A stretch of 64,000 nucleotides of DNA from Pseudomonas sp. GCEP-101 (lineage in GTDB: Bacteria > Pseudomonadota > Gammaproteobacteria > Pseudomonadales > Pseudomonadaceae), in contig NZ_CP104011.1 in the NCBI RefSeq assembly GCF_025133575.1, forward strand, positions 3,480,965 to 3,544,964. The letters run 5' to 3'. Shown piece after piece: positions 51,007-59,895 of the stretch (within the stretch, counting starts at the first letter, position 1; every line of letters starts with the position of its first letter). The position numbers were made by a program, and so were the translations under genes. The notes below the pieces were generated by a model. The model ran no database searches, was not told the DNA's origin, and saw nothing but the letters and a program-made list of their open reading frames with translations.

Positions 51007-51258
51007 CGTTGCTGAAAGACTACTGCGCCCGCGCCCATTCCGGTAATCGAGCCTCTGCATGGAGGCGATAGGCCGGCACCCTCGTCGTGGATGGAAAGGC
51101 GCGGTCGTGGATGGACGGGTTCTGTCGCGGATCGGACGGCTTGGCGTCGCTCTCAGAGCAGTTCGCCAGCAGCGTGCGCCGATCATGAAGGGGCGGCCAA
51201 GACCGCGAAATGCGCCGGGTTCGCCCAGGCGCGCCGATAAAATCACGGGGAGAAAACC

Positions 51259-52113
51259 ATGCGAATGATGCGACGCCTGTTGGGCCTGGGCGCAGGGCTG
51301 GTGCTGTCGGCGGCAGCCGGGCTGGCCACTGCGGCGGCCAAGCCGGAAATTACCATCGGCTACGTGGACGGCTGGTCGGACAGCGTGGCGACCACGCACG
51401 TCGCCGCCGAGATCATGCGCGAGAAGCTCGGCTACCAGGTCAAGCTGATGCCGGTGGCGGCCGGGATCATGTGGCAGGGCGTGGCGCGCGGCAAGCTCGA
51501 CGCCATGCTCTCGGCCTGGCTGCCGGTCACCCACGGCGCCTACTACGACAAGATGAAGGACAAGGTGGTCAACCTGGGCGTGAACTACCCGGGCGCGAAG
51601 ATCGGCCTGATCGTGCCCGAGTACGTGAAAGCCAACAGCATCGCCGACCTGCAGGCGCAGAAGGCCGACTTCGACGGCCGCATCGTCGGCATCGACGCCG
51701 GCGCCGGGGTGATGCTCAAGACCGACCAGGCCATCAAGGACTACGGCCTGGACTACAAACTGGTGGCCAGTTCCGGCAGCGGCATGATCGCCGAGCTGAC
51801 CCGCGCGGAGAACGACAAGAAGGCCATCGCCGTCACCGGCTGGATTCCGCACTGGATGTTCGCCAAGTGGAAGCTGAAGTTCCTCGAAGACCCGAAAAAG
51901 GTCTACGGCGAAGAGGAGCACGTCGACAGCGTCGCCAACCCGGCGCTGGAGAAGAAGGCGCCGGAAGTCTGGGCCTTCCTGAAGAAATTCCAGTGGAAGG
52001 ACGGCCAGGAAATCGGCGAAGTCATGCTCGCCGTGCAGAACGGCGAGAAGCCGGAAGTGGCTGCCAAGAAGTGGGTCGAGGCGCACCCGGATCGGGTGAA
52101 GCAATGGCTGTAA
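51259..52113 (+). CDS. betX: Glycine-betaine-binding protein BetX-like
   Basis: 284 aa. Signal peptide ends AGLATAAA. OpuAC-type binding protein: ITIGYVDGWSDSVATTHVAA, GVARGKLDAMLSAWLPVTHG, AITGWIPHWM-like segment with Trp residues for the ammonium cage. Soluble periplasmic, with no permease genes alongside, so it serves an ABC transporter (CbcWV-type) encoded elsewhere. Start MRMMRR after GGGGAGAAAACC. Position matches PA3236 (betX). Confidence 0.9.
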   Translation: MRMMRRLLGLGAGLVLSAAAGLATAAAKPEITIGYVDGWSDSVATTHVAAEIMREKLGYQVKLMPVAAGIMWQGVARGKLDAMLSAWLPVTHGAYYDKMKDKVVNLGVNYPGAKIGLIVPEYVKANSIADLQAQKADFDGRIVGIDAGAGVMLKTDQAIKDYGLDYKLVASSGSGMIAELTRAENDKKAIAVTGWIPHWMFAKWKLKFLEDPKKVYGEEEHVDSVANPALEKKAPEVWAFLKKFQWKDGQEIGEVMLAVQNGEKPEVAAKKWVEAHPDRVKQWL

Positions 52114-52144
52114 GCCGTTAGCGCCAACCCCGCCTTCGACACAG

Positions 52145-52185
52145 AAAAATCCCCCGCGAACCGGAAGGTTCGCGGGGGATTTTTT
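52145..52185 (+). terminator. Rho-independent terminator after betX
   Basis: AAAAATCCCCCGCGAACC, a short loop, and GGTTCGCGGGGGATTTTTT, 31 bp past the stop codon. Confidence 0.95.
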
Positions 52186-52247
52186 CATGCGGCAGCGTCT
52201 ATTCCGGGCTTGTTCGAAAAAAACGCGAAACCGGTCCGCCTCCCGCT

Positions 52248-52261
52248 ACGACTAAAGTCGT
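52248..52261. promoter_or_regulatory. Palindrome in the yjcH-actP promoter region
   Basis: ACGACT-AA-AGTCGT, a perfect 14-bp dyad 78 bp upstream of the yjcH start codon. In pseudomonads acetate-permease operons are activated by the CrbR/ErdR (LuxR-type) regulator; this dyad is a candidate site. The assignment is inference. Confidence 0.45.
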
Positions 52262-52338
52262 CTGGAGCGCTTGCAGCGGCGACATAAATTAGGGATCGAC
52301 GACATCCGCGTCATCCCCGCTGTGAGGACAAGAACAAA

Positions 52339-52650
52339 ATGAACGACAGCATCTACCAGCGGATTGATACCAATCCGCGCTTCAAAGAGTTGGTGGCCAA
52401 GCGCGAGCGATTCGCCTGGCTGCTCTCCCTGATCATGTTGGGCCTGTACGTGGTCTTCATCCTGCTCATCGCCTTCCAGCCGCAGCTGCTCGGCGCGAAG
52501 ATCAGTGCCGATTCGTCCGTCACCTGGGGCATCCCCATGGGCGTCGGGCTGATCCTCTCTGCCTTCGTGCTCACCGGCATCTACGTGCGCCGCGCGAACG
52601 GTGAATTCGACCGCCTGAACCAGGAAATCCTCAAGGAGGCCCAGCAATGA
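52339..52650 (+). CDS. yjcH: DUF485 small membrane protein YjcH
   Basis: 103 aa, two membrane helices ([40 protein letters not shown]), motif [13 protein letters not shown]. It is always next to actP and is thought to be its partner subunit. ATGA overlap with actP. Position matches PA3235. Confidence 0.92.
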   Translation: MNDSIYQRIDTNPRFKELVAKRERFAWLLSLIMLGLYVVFILLIAFQPQLLGAKISADSSVTWGIPMGVGLILSAFVLTGIYVRRANGEFDRLNQEILKEAQQ

Positions 52651-54302
52651 AAGGCCGAATCTCAGCGGCCCTCGCTTTGGCCGCATTTGCCCCCGCACTC
52701 TGGGCTGACGCCCTCACTGGCGAGGTGCAGCGCCAGCCGCTGAACGTCTCCGCCATCGTAATGTTTGTCGCTTTCGTCGGCCTGACCCTGTGCATCACCT
52801 ACTGGGCCTCCAAGCGCAGCAAGTCCGCCGCCGACTTCTACACCGCCGGCGGCAGCATCACCGGCTTCCAGAACGGCCTGGCGATCGCCGGCGACTACAT
52901 GTCCGCCGCGTCCTTCCTGGGCATTTCCGCGCTGGTGTTCACCTCCGGCTACGACGGCCTGATCTACTCCATCGGCTTCCTCGTCGGCTGGCCGATCATC
53001 CTCTTCCTGATCGCCGAACGCCTGCGCAACCTGGGCAAGTACACCTTCGCCGACGTGGCCTCCTACCGCTTGAAGCAGAAGGACATCCGTACCCTGTCCG
53101 CCTGCGGTTCGCTGGTGGTGGTGGCCTTCTACCTGATCGCGCAGATGGTCGGCGCCGGCAAGCTGATCGAGCTGCTGTTCGGCCTGAACTACCACGTCGC
53201 GGTAGTGCTGGTTGGCATTCTGATGGTGCTCTACGTGCTGTTCGGCGGCATGCTCGCCACCACCTGGGTGCAGATCATCAAGGCCGTGCTGCTGCTCTCG
53301 GGCGCCACCTTCATGGCGATCATGGTGCTCAAGCACGTCAACTTCGACATCAGCACCCTGTTCTCCGAAGCCATCAAGGTTCACCCCAAGGGTGAGTCGA
53401 TCATGAGCCCCGGCGGCCTGGTGAAGGACCCGATCTCCGCGTTCTCCCTGGGCTTCGCGCTGATGTTCGGCACCGCCGGCCTGCCGCACATCCTGATGCG
53501 CTTCTTCACCGTCAGTGACGCCAAGGAAGCACGCAAGAGCGTGTTCTTCGCCACCGGCTTCATCGGCTACTTCTACATCCTGACCTTCATCATCGGCTTC
53601 GGCGCGATCCTGCTGGTCAGCACCAACCCGGACTTCAAGGACGCCACCGGCGCCCTGCTGGGCGGCAACAACATGGCGGCGGTGCACCTGGCCGATGCCG
53701 TGGGCGGCAGCCTGTTCCTGGGCTTCATCTCCGCCGTGGCCTTCGCCACCATCCTCGCGGTGGTGGCCGGCCTGACCCTGGCCGGCGCCTCGGCCGTGTC
53801 CCATGACCTGTACGCCAGCGTGCTGAAAGGCGGCAAGGCCAACGAGAAGGACGAGCTGCGCGTGTCGAAGATCACCACCGTGTGCCTCGGCGTGGTCGCG
53901 ATCATCCTCGGCATCCTGTTCGAGAAGCAGAACATCGCCTTCATGGTCGGCCTGGCCTTCTCCATCGCCGCCAGCTGCAACTTCCCGGTGCTGCTGCTCT
54001 CCATGTACTGGAAGAAGCTGACCACCCGTGGCGCCAAGATCGGCGGCTGGATGGGCCTGATCACCGCCGTGGTGCTGATGATCCTCGGCCCGACCATCTG
54101 GGTGCAGATCCTCGGCCACGAGAAGCCCATCTACCCGTTCGAATACCCGGCGCTGTTCTCCATGGCCGTGGCCTTCATCGGTATCTGGTTCTTCTCCATC
54201 ACCGACAAGTCCACTGCGGCCGACGAAGAGCGCGCGCGCTTCTTCCCGCAGTTCATCCGCTCGCAGACCGGCCTGGGTGCCACGGGCGCCGTCGCCCACT
54301 GA
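52647..54302 (+). CDS. actP: Cation/acetate symporter ActP
   Basis: 551 aa, sodium:solute symporter fold with about 13-14 membrane segments; SSS motif GIQ-like [16 protein letters not shown] and [17 protein letters not shown] are characteristic of ActP. A signal-like N-terminus ([13 protein letters not shown]) precedes the first helix, as in E. coli ActP. It imports acetate and other short carboxylates. Start overlaps yjcH (ATGA). Position matches PA3234. Confidence 0.94.
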   Translation: MKGRISAALALAAFAPALWADALTGEVQRQPLNVSAIVMFVAFVGLTLCITYWASKRSKSAADFYTAGGSITGFQNGLAIAGDYMSAASFLGISALVFTSGYDGLIYSIGFLVGWPIILFLIAERLRNLGKYTFADVASYRLKQKDIRTLSACGSLVVVAFYLIAQMVGAGKLIELLFGLNYHVAVVLVGILMVLYVLFGGMLATTWVQIIKAVLLLSGATFMAIMVLKHVNFDISTLFSEAIKVHPKGESIMSPGGLVKDPISAFSLGFALMFGTAGLPHILMRFFTVSDAKEARKSVFFATGFIGYFYILTFIIGFGAILLVSTNPDFKDATGALLGGNNMAAVHLADAVGGSLFLGFISAVAFATILAVVAGLTLAGASAVSHDLYASVLKGGKANEKDELRVSKITTVCLGVVAIILGILFEKQNIAFMVGLAFSIAASCNFPVLLLSMYWKKLTTRGAKIGGWMGLITAVVLMILGPTIWVQILGHEKPIYPFEYPALFSMAVAFIGIWFFSITDKSTAADEERARFFPQFIRSQTGLGATGAVAH

Positions 54303-54320
54303 CAGCCTGAGCTAACCTGC

Positions 54321-54359
54321 CGGGGCCGGGGGTGGCGACACCTCCGGCCCCGCTTTTTT
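54321..54359 (+). terminator. Rho-independent terminator after actP
   Basis: CGGGGCCGG, a 13-nt loop, CCGGCCCCG, then CTTTTTT. It separates actP from the DUF294 gene, which must be transcribed by read-through or its own promoter. Confidence 0.88.
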
Positions 54360-54377
54360 GACAGGGACGGATGACGG

Positions 54378-56168
54378 ATGTCCGACGATTTCAACTTCGC
54401 CTCGCCACCCTTCGACCAGCTCCGCCCGCTGGAGCGCGAGCAGCTGCGCGACGCGCTGAGCGTGGGCTACTACACGGTCGATGAAGTACTGCTGGACGCC
54501 GGCGCGCCGGTGCCGTGCCTGTTCGTCGTGCTCAAGGGCGTGATCGAGGAGCGCGGCGAGGACGGCAAGCTGTTCGCCCAGTACGGCGCCGAGGACCTGT
54601 TCGACGTGCGCGGGCTGTTCTCCGGCAGCAGCAAGCACCGCTACCAGGCGGTGGAAGAAAGCATCGTCTACGAACTGCCGGCCACGGTGTTCCACCAGCT
54701 GTGCGCGGACAACCCGCAGTTCGCCCGCTTCTTCCGCGCGGACCTGGCCAGCAAGCGCCAGCTGGAGCGTCGGGACGGGCAGAACCTCGCCGAATTCATC
54801 CTCACCCGCATCGCCCGCGAACACCTGTTGCCGGCCCTCGAAGTGGAGCCTGCGCTGCCCCTGGGCGACGCCGCGCGCCTGCAGCTGAGCCGTGGCGCGG
54901 ACGCCTTGCTGGTGCGCGAGGACGGCGCGCTGGGCATCGTCACCCGCACCGACCTGATGACCGCGCACTTTCGCGACGGCTTCAGCGAGGCGCAACCCAT
55001 CGGCCCGCTGGCGCACCGCCCGTTGAGCCACGTGGAGCTGGGGGACTTCCTCTTCGACGCGATGATCCTCATGACCCGCCAGCGCATCGAACGGGTGGCG
55101 GTGTGCGAGGAGGGCAGGGTGGTCGGCCTGCTGCACCTGACCCAGGTGCTCAGCCTGTTCTCCACCCACTCCCATGTGCTGGCGCTGCGTATCGCCCGCG
55201 CCGAAAGCGAGGCCGAGCTGCGCGCCGCCGCCGAGACCCTGCACACGCTGATCGCGACCCTGGCGGGCAATGGCATTCGCCTGCGTTTCATCATGCAGCT
55301 GGTCAGCGCCCTCAACGAACAGCTGCTCGAGCGTCTGTTCGAACTGCAGGTCCCGCCGGTACTGCGCGGCCGTTGCTGCCTGCTGGTGATGGGCAGCGAA
55401 GGGCGCGCGGAACAGCTGCTCAAGACCGACCAGGACAACGCGCTGATCCTCGATGACGGCCTGCCGGTGGAGCAGGGGCTGCTGCTGATGCAGCGCTTCT
55501 CCGCGGCGCTGCTGGAATTCGGCTATCCGCCGTGCCCCGGCGGGGTCATGGCCAGCCGGCCGGAGTGGTGCAAACCACTGGCCCAGTGGCAGCGCGAGTT
55601 GCGCGAGCTGCCATTGCAGGGGCGCCCCGAGCAACTGATGCGCCTGTCGATCCTCGCCGATGCCTGGCCGGTGGCGGGCAACCGACAGCTTTTCGACGGC
55701 CTGCGCGAGTGCCTGAACGCACTGGCCGGCGACACGGGCCGCTGGATGAGCGACCTGGCCATGCCGGCGCTGCAGTTCGACACGCCGCTGACCTTCCTCG
55801 GTCAGCTCAAGACCCAGGACGCGCATTTGGACGTCAAGCGTGGCGGCCTCTTTCCCATCGTCCACGGCGCCCGCGTGCTGGCGGTGCGGCATGGGCTGGA
55901 GGAGCGCGGCACCCTCGGCCGCCTGGCTGCCCTGAAAGCGCTCGGCGTGCTGGACGAATCGCTGGCCGACAACCTGGCCGAAACCTTCGAGCTGTTGCTC
56001 CAGCTGCGCCTGCGCCAGCAACTGGACGGCCAGCGCGACGGCCGCGTGCAGGGCCTGGATGTATCGCGCCTGAGTCGTCACGAGCGCGACCTGCTGCGCT
56101 TCGGGCTGCACACGGTGAAGAAGTTCAAGCAGAGCCTGACCCGCCAATTCCACCTGGAGACCCGATGA
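54378..56168 (+). CDS. cNMP-binding/CBS/DUF294 nucleotidyltransferase-like signalling protein
   Basis: 596 aa. Cyclic-nucleotide-binding-like domain at about 10-130, CBS pair at about 155-280, then DUF294 putative nucleotidyltransferase (LLVMGSEGRAEQLLKTDQDN with the G-S-x-G-R...D-x-D site) and its C-terminal helical domain. Such proteins are found beside actP in many proteobacteria and probably regulate acetate metabolism. ATGA overlap with the exonuclease gene. Position matches PA3233. Confidence 0.88.
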   Translation: MSDDFNFASPPFDQLRPLEREQLRDALSVGYYTVDEVLLDAGAPVPCLFVVLKGVIEERGEDGKLFAQYGAEDLFDVRGLFSGSSKHRYQAVEESIVYELPATVFHQLCADNPQFARFFRADLASKRQLERRDGQNLAEFILTRIAREHLLPALEVEPALPLGDAARLQLSRGADALLVREDGALGIVTRTDLMTAHFRDGFSEAQPIGPLAHRPLSHVELGDFLFDAMILMTRQRIERVAVCEEGRVVGLLHLTQVLSLFSTHSHVLALRIARAESEAELRAAAETLHTLIATLAGNGIRLRFIMQLVSALNEQLLERLFELQVPPVLRGRCCLLVMGSEGRAEQLLKTDQDNALILDDGLPVEQGLLLMQRFSAALLEFGYPPCPGGVMASRPEWCKPLAQWQRELRELPLQGRPEQLMRLSILADAWPVAGNRQLFDGLRECLNALAGDTGRWMSDLAMPALQFDTPLTFLGQLKTQDAHLDVKRGGLFPIVHGARVLAVRHGLEERGTLGRLAALKALGVLDESLADNLAETFELLLQLRLRQQLDGQRDGRVQGLDVSRLSRHERDLLRFGLHTVKKFKQSLTRQFHLETR

Positions 56169-56791
56169 ACGCCTGCGTTGCTGCACCCGATCCGCACTGG
56201 TCCGCCTGGCGCCGCCGCCTGTACTGGTGGCGGCACGACCCGGCGCAGGCGCAAGAGCTGGTGTCGCTGGACCTGGAAACCACCAGCCTGGACCCGCGCA
56301 AGGCCGACATCCTCAGTATCGGCGCGGTGGTGATCCGCCATGGCAAGCTGATCCTCGGCGAGCGCCTGGAGCTGCTGGTGGAGCCGCCGCCGTCGCTGGA
56401 CGGGGAGTCGATCCGCATCCACAAGCTGCGCCGCGCCGACCTCGAAGGCCAACTGCCGCTGGTGGAGGCGCTGCGTCGGGTACAGGCCTTCATCGGCGAG
56501 CGGCCGCTGCTGGGGTATTACCTGTCCTTCGACGTCGCCGTGCTGCGTCGCCACCTGCGCGAGCAGCTCGGCGCGCGGCTGGACAACCCGCGGGTGGAGG
56601 TCTCGGAGATCTACCACCGCAAGATGAGCCGGCGCTTCCCCGACCTGCACCTGGACCTGCGCTTCGACACCCTGGCGCGGAATCTGGATATCCCCATCGA
56701 AGGCCGCCACACCGCCATCGGCGACGCGCGCACCGCCGCGCTGATGTTCCTGCGCCTGCGCAAGGGCTCGCTGCCGCGCGACCTGAGCTGA
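56165..56791 (+). CDS. DEDDh 3'-5' exonuclease (DnaQ-like)
   Basis: 208 aa. ExoI-type motif SLDLETTSLDP (D-x-E), ExoII YLSFDVAVLRRHL (Asp) and ExoIII HTAIGDARTAA (H-x4-D) are all in place. Related to the epsilon proofreading subunit but shorter and without its polymerase-binding tail. Coupled to the DUF294 gene, an arrangement conserved in pseudomonads (PA3232). It may degrade a nucleotide or oligonucleotide signal rather than proofread (inference). Confidence 0.88.
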   Translation: MNACVAAPDPHWSAWRRRLYWWRHDPAQAQELVSLDLETTSLDPRKADILSIGAVVIRHGKLILGERLELLVEPPPSLDGESIRIHKLRRADLEGQLPLVEALRRVQAFIGERPLLGYYLSFDVAVLRRHLREQLGARLDNPRVEVSEIYHRKMSRRFPDLHLDLRFDTLARNLDIPIEGRHTAIGDARTAALMFLRLRKGSLPRDLS

Positions 56792-56805
56792 GGCCGACCC
56801 TGCGC

Positions 56806-56820
56806 AGATTCTTTGAATCT
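56806..56820. promoter_or_regulatory. Small palindrome upstream of DUF3309
   Basis: AGATTC-TTT-GAATCT, a perfect dyad 15 bp after the exonuclease stop and about 90 bp before the DUF3309 gene. No T tract follows, so an operator is as likely as a terminator. Confidence 0.3.
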
Positions 56821-56911
56821 TCCTGTCGCCGTCCCGGTCGGTATCTACAAGCGCTGGCCAATCGCATCCCGCGAGCCATCGCCCCTCGTCGACTGAAAGA
56901 GGAGAGACGAT

Positions 56912-57070
56912 ATGGGACTCGGGACTATCCTGTTGATCATCCTGATCTTGATGCTGATCGGCGGCCTGCCGGTCTTCCCCCACTCGCGCAACTGGGGTTA
57001 CGGCCCCTCGGGCGTGATCGGCGTGGTGCTGGTCGTGCTGCTGGTGTTGCTGTTGCTCGGGAGGATCTGA
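56912..57070 (+). CDS. DUF3309 mini membrane protein
   Basis: 52 aa: ATG 56912 behind AAAGAGGAGAG, stop TGA 57068-57070. The sequence is MGLGTILLIILILMLIGGLP, then VFPHSRNWGYGPSGVIGVVL and a second hydrophobic run ending LLGRI. This is the DUF3309 pattern (two helices joined by a HSxxWGYxPSG loop). Function unknown; family members are often stress-induced. Confidence 0.85.
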   Translation: MGLGTILLIILILMLIGGLPVFPHSRNWGYGPSGVIGVVLVVLLVLLLLGRI

Positions 57071-57086
57071 CCGAGCTTCGCTGAGA

Positions 57087-57158
57087 GCATCGCGGATGAA
57101 TCCGCTCCTACGAAAAGCACTGAGTCGTGCATAGGAGCGGACTCCGTCCGCGATCGCT
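57087..57158. repeat. Second REP type, inverted pair
   Basis: GCATCGCGGATGAATCCGCT then CCTACG, and, inverted, ATAGGAGCGGACTCCGTCCG then CGATC. Related to the element at 38699. Confidence 0.78.
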
Positions 57159-57291
57159 CGACCCTCGCCGCAGCTTTAAACGTTCCCCGCCTTTGTCACC
57201 GCGCCGATACGCCACAGGGTGATTCGTCGCACATCCCATCGCCAAGACCTGCACTACCATACTGGGCCTTTGCCATCAGGGAGTCGTAGGG

Positions 57292-57591
57292 ATGCTCGGT
57301 GTTGTACTGCTTGTACTGGGCGTGGTGTGGTTGCTCGTCCAGTGCGGGCTGGGCCTGCCGCCGCTGGCCGAAGCCATGACCCTGGACCCGGTTGCCAACC
57401 CGCACCGCTATTGGCAGTTCGCCTTCCTTGGCCCGGCCATTCCCCTGGCGCTGGGCGTGTTCATGCTGCGCTACCGTATCAGCGGCTTCGCCCAGCTCAA
57501 GCGCGAGCGCTTCAATTGCGCCGCCCACCTGCTCGTCTGTGCCGGCATCGCCCTGGTGCTGGGCAAACTCTGCGTGCTGCTCCAGGCCTGA
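57292..57591 (+). CDS. Small membrane protein of unknown function
   Basis: 99 aa from ATG 57292, with three membrane helices (MLGVVLLVLGVVWLLVQCGL; FAFLGPAIPLALGVFMLRYR; CAAHLLVCAGIALVLGKLCV). No family recognised. A GGGAGTCGTAGGG site precedes the start. Confidence 0.68.
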   Translation: MLGVVLLVLGVVWLLVQCGLGLPPLAEAMTLDPVANPHRYWQFAFLGPAIPLALGVFMLRYRISGFAQLKRERFNCAAHLLVCAGIALVLGKLCVLLQA

Positions 57592-57746
57592 TCCGCGCTG
57601 GTGCGCCGGCGGTTTGCCGGGGGCATTCAGCGCCCTGATTTCGCCGCTGGAGGCTGAAAGCCTTGGTTACACTTCGGGCCACAGTGGTCGACATGTCCTT
57701 GTCGACCCTCCGTCCCGAACACGACAAGAAAAGGCAGACCTCCCCT

Positions 57747-58559
57747 ATGCAAAATCGCATCATGATCACCGGCGCCGGTTCCGGCCTCGGACGCGAAATC
57801 GCCCTGCGCTGGGCCCGCGAGGGCTGGAAGCTGGCGCTGGCCGACGTCAACGAGGCAGGCCTGCAGGAAACCCTCAAGCTGGTGCGCGAGGCCGGCGGCG
57901 ACGGCTTCACCCAGCGCTGCGACGTGCGCGACTACAGCCAGCTGACCCAGCTGGCGCAGTCCTGCGAAGAGAAATTCGGCGGCATCGACATCATCGTCAA
58001 CAATGCCGGTGTCGCCTCCGGCGGCTTCTTCAGCGAACTGTCGCTGGAGGACTGGGACTGGCAGATCTCGATCAACCTGATGGGCGTGGTCAAGGGCTGC
58101 AAGGCCTTCCTGCCGCTGCTGGAGAAGAGCAAGGGGCGCATCATCAACATCGCCTCCATGGCTGCGCTGATGCAGGGCCCTGCGATGAGCAACTACAACG
58201 TCGCCAAGGCCGGCGTGGTGGCGCTCTCGGAAAGCCTGCTGGCCGACCTCAGCCTGGTGGACGTGAAGGTGCACGTGGTCTGCCCGTCGTTCTTCCAGAC
58301 CAACCTGCTGGACTCCTTCCGCGGCCCCAGCCCGGAAATGAAGACCCAGGTGGGCAAGCTGCTGGAAAGCTCGCCGATCAGCGCCGCCTACATCGCCGAC
58401 TACATCCACCAGGAAGTCGCCCGCGACGTGTTCATGATCCTGCCCCACGAGCAGGGCCGTCTGGCCTGGCAGATCAAGCAGCAGAACCCCCAGGCGCTGT
58501 ACGACGAGATGGCGAAGATGGCGGAGAAGATGCAGGCCAAGCGCCGCAGCCTGGGCTGA
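57747..58559 (+). CDS. Short-chain dehydrogenase/reductase
   Basis: 270 aa from ATG 57747. TGAGSGLG cofactor loop with ADVNEAG after strand 2 (Asp suggests NAD(H)), NNAGVAS, catalytic Ser in NIASM and YNVAK. The C-terminal about 60 residues (ADYIHQEVARDVFMILPHEQ and onward) extend past the core as in fatty-acid or retinol-type SDRs. Substrate unknown. Preceded by a convincing AT-poor leader only; probably monocistronic. Confidence 0.88.
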   Translation: MQNRIMITGAGSGLGREIALRWAREGWKLALADVNEAGLQETLKLVREAGGDGFTQRCDVRDYSQLTQLAQSCEEKFGGIDIIVNNAGVASGGFFSELSLEDWDWQISINLMGVVKGCKAFLPLLEKSKGRIINIASMAALMQGPAMSNYNVAKAGVVALSESLLADLSLVDVKVHVVCPSFFQTNLLDSFRGPSPEMKTQVGKLLESSPISAAYIADYIHQEVARDVFMILPHEQGRLAWQIKQQNPQALYDEMAKMAEKMQAKRRSLG

Positions 58560-58753
58560 GAAGCGGATGACGATCTGCTGCGCGTCGGCACGGCGGTGCC
58601 TTGTTCCGTTCCGGCTCGCACGCTCGCTCGGCAGGTTTTGACGTAGAAATTTGCCCCCTTTCGGTGCAGTGAAAGAGAGGGCTTGCCCAGCTCGGTGCAA
58701 AGGGTTAGTTTTAGTCACCGGCCTGCCTGGCTGATGTACGTTGGACCCCGGTG

Positions 58754-58781
58754 AAAGCCCCGCGAATGTCGCGGGGCTTTT
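58754..58781 (+). terminator. Rho-independent terminator
   Basis: AAAGCCCCGCG-AATGT-CGCGGGGCTTTT about 195 bp after the SDR stop. The long distance leaves room for an SDR 3' UTR of about 190 nt or an unannotated small RNA. Confidence 0.85.
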
Positions 58782-58820
58782 GCTTTTTCGGGCTACTGCG
58801 CAGCGTCGGGGATTCGCGCT

Positions 58821-59303
58821 TTGCGCGATGCCAGGCCTGTGTTAGAAGGCACCGGTGTCATTGAAGGAATCACCCGCTTGCACTCCGAATCCATCGTCTA
58901 TGGCTGCATTCGCGACTGGCCCGGCGACTCGATGGAGCGCCGCCTGCGCCGCGCCGCCAACCGCAAGGTGCTCGACAGCCTGCCCATGGGCGAAGCCTGG
59001 CCGTTCCTCGGCCGCGAGATGTTCAGCCGCTGCGAGACCGAAGGCGCGGGACTTTACCAGTCCCAGGTGATCCATTTCGGCGCCAGCTACCCGGCCATCG
59101 AGTACGAGTGGAAACTCTGGGTCGAACAGTTCGAAGCGTTGCTGCGCCGCCTCTACTGGGCCAGCGCGGTGGTGCACCTGGAAACGGAAGTGAACGGCAG
59201 CCACACCTTCCGCTGGGAGTCCGAGAACGGCTTCCACAGCCCGCGCGAAGGCGAGTTGAAAGTGCGCTGCGCCTGGGAACGCGAGGGCGGTCTGCGCGGC
59301 TGA
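58821..59303 (+). CDS. Hypothetical protein, uncertain start
   Basis: Up to 160 aa from TTG 58821; GTG 58839 or TTG 58877 (with AAGGAATC upstream) are alternatives, no ATG fits. The conserved-looking part begins LHSESIVYGCIRDWPGDSME and contains Trp/Cys-rich segments (YEWKLWVEQFEALLRRLYWA). Predicted soluble alpha/beta protein, no family recognised. It is followed 33 bp later by ynfA. Confidence 0.65.
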   Translation: MRDARPVLEGTGVIEGITRLHSESIVYGCIRDWPGDSMERRLRRAANRKVLDSLPMGEAWPFLGREMFSRCETEGAGLYQSQVIHFGASYPAIEYEWKLWVEQFEALLRRLYWASAVVHLETEVNGSHTFRWESENGFHSPREGELKVRCAWEREGGLRG

Positions 59304-59336
59304 ATTCTCCCGACTGCCCTTCAAGAGAAGACCGCT

Positions 59337-59666
59337 GTGATCAATTACCTCTGGTTCGTCCTCGCCGCGTTCTGCGAGATCGCCGGCTGCTACGCCTTCT
59401 ACCTCTGGCTGCGCCTGGACAGGAGCGCCCTGTGGATCGTCCCCGGCCTGCTCAGCCTGACGCTGTTCGCCCTGCTGCTCACCCGCGTCGAGGCGAACTA
59501 CGCCGGGCGCGCCTATGCCGCATACGGCGGCATCTACGTCGCCGCCTCACTGTTCTGGCTGGCCTTCGTGGAAAAGAGCCGCCCGCTGTGGAGCGACTGG
59601 GTGGGCGTGGCGCTGTGCGTGATCGGCGCCAGCGTCGTGCTGCTCGGACCGCGCCTCGCGCCTTGA
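59337..59666 (+). CDS. ynfA: UPF0060/YnfA family membrane protein
   Basis: 109 aa from GTG 59337 (AAGAGAAG upstream). Four membrane helices, with the motif [19 protein letters not shown] and the end [17 protein letters not shown], as in YnfA. The Glu in the first helix parallels the SMR proton-coupling Glu, and the family is distantly SMR-like. Substrate not established. Confidence 0.9.
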   Translation: MINYLWFVLAAFCEIAGCYAFYLWLRLDRSALWIVPGLLSLTLFALLLTRVEANYAGRAYAAYGGIYVAASLFWLAFVEKSRPLWSDWVGVALCVIGASVVLLGPRLAP

Positions 59667-59737
59667 GCGGGATTCCGAAGGCCGTATAAAGCGTTCCGCG
59701 TTAAGTGCCCTACGTCGCCCGCGCTCCGGCCAAACCT

Positions 59738-59761
59738 GTAGGAGCGAGCTTGCTCGCGAAC
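59738..59761. repeat. REP sequence
   Basis: GTAGGAGCGAGCTTGCTCGC followed by GAAC. Confidence 0.87.
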
Positions 59762-59822
59762 AGAATGACCGGCGGCGACGGAGCGGTCGGTGAGCGTCTC
59801 GCGCTCTGATCCGCCGTTCAGC

Positions 59823-59860
59823 AGTTGGCGGATAACGCCGTGGGCGTTATGCACCCTACG
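59823..59860. repeat. GCGGATAACGCC dyad, third repeat type
   Basis: GGCGGATAACGCCGTGGGCG then TTATGCACCCTACG: an imperfect palindrome built on GGATAACGCC/GGCGTTATGC and ending in CCCTACG, of a kind frequent between pseudomonad genes. Confidence 0.6.
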
Positions 59861-59895
59861 TTCTGGTTATGCATGCCTCGACGTTTGTGCTGGAC

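Noticed and set aside
52262..52277. Sigma-54 promoter upstream of yjcH (TGG-N10-GC pattern)
   Set aside because: The GG-N10-GC spacing fits, but the -12 element lacks TTGC at the right place, and the pattern is common by chance in GC-rich DNA.
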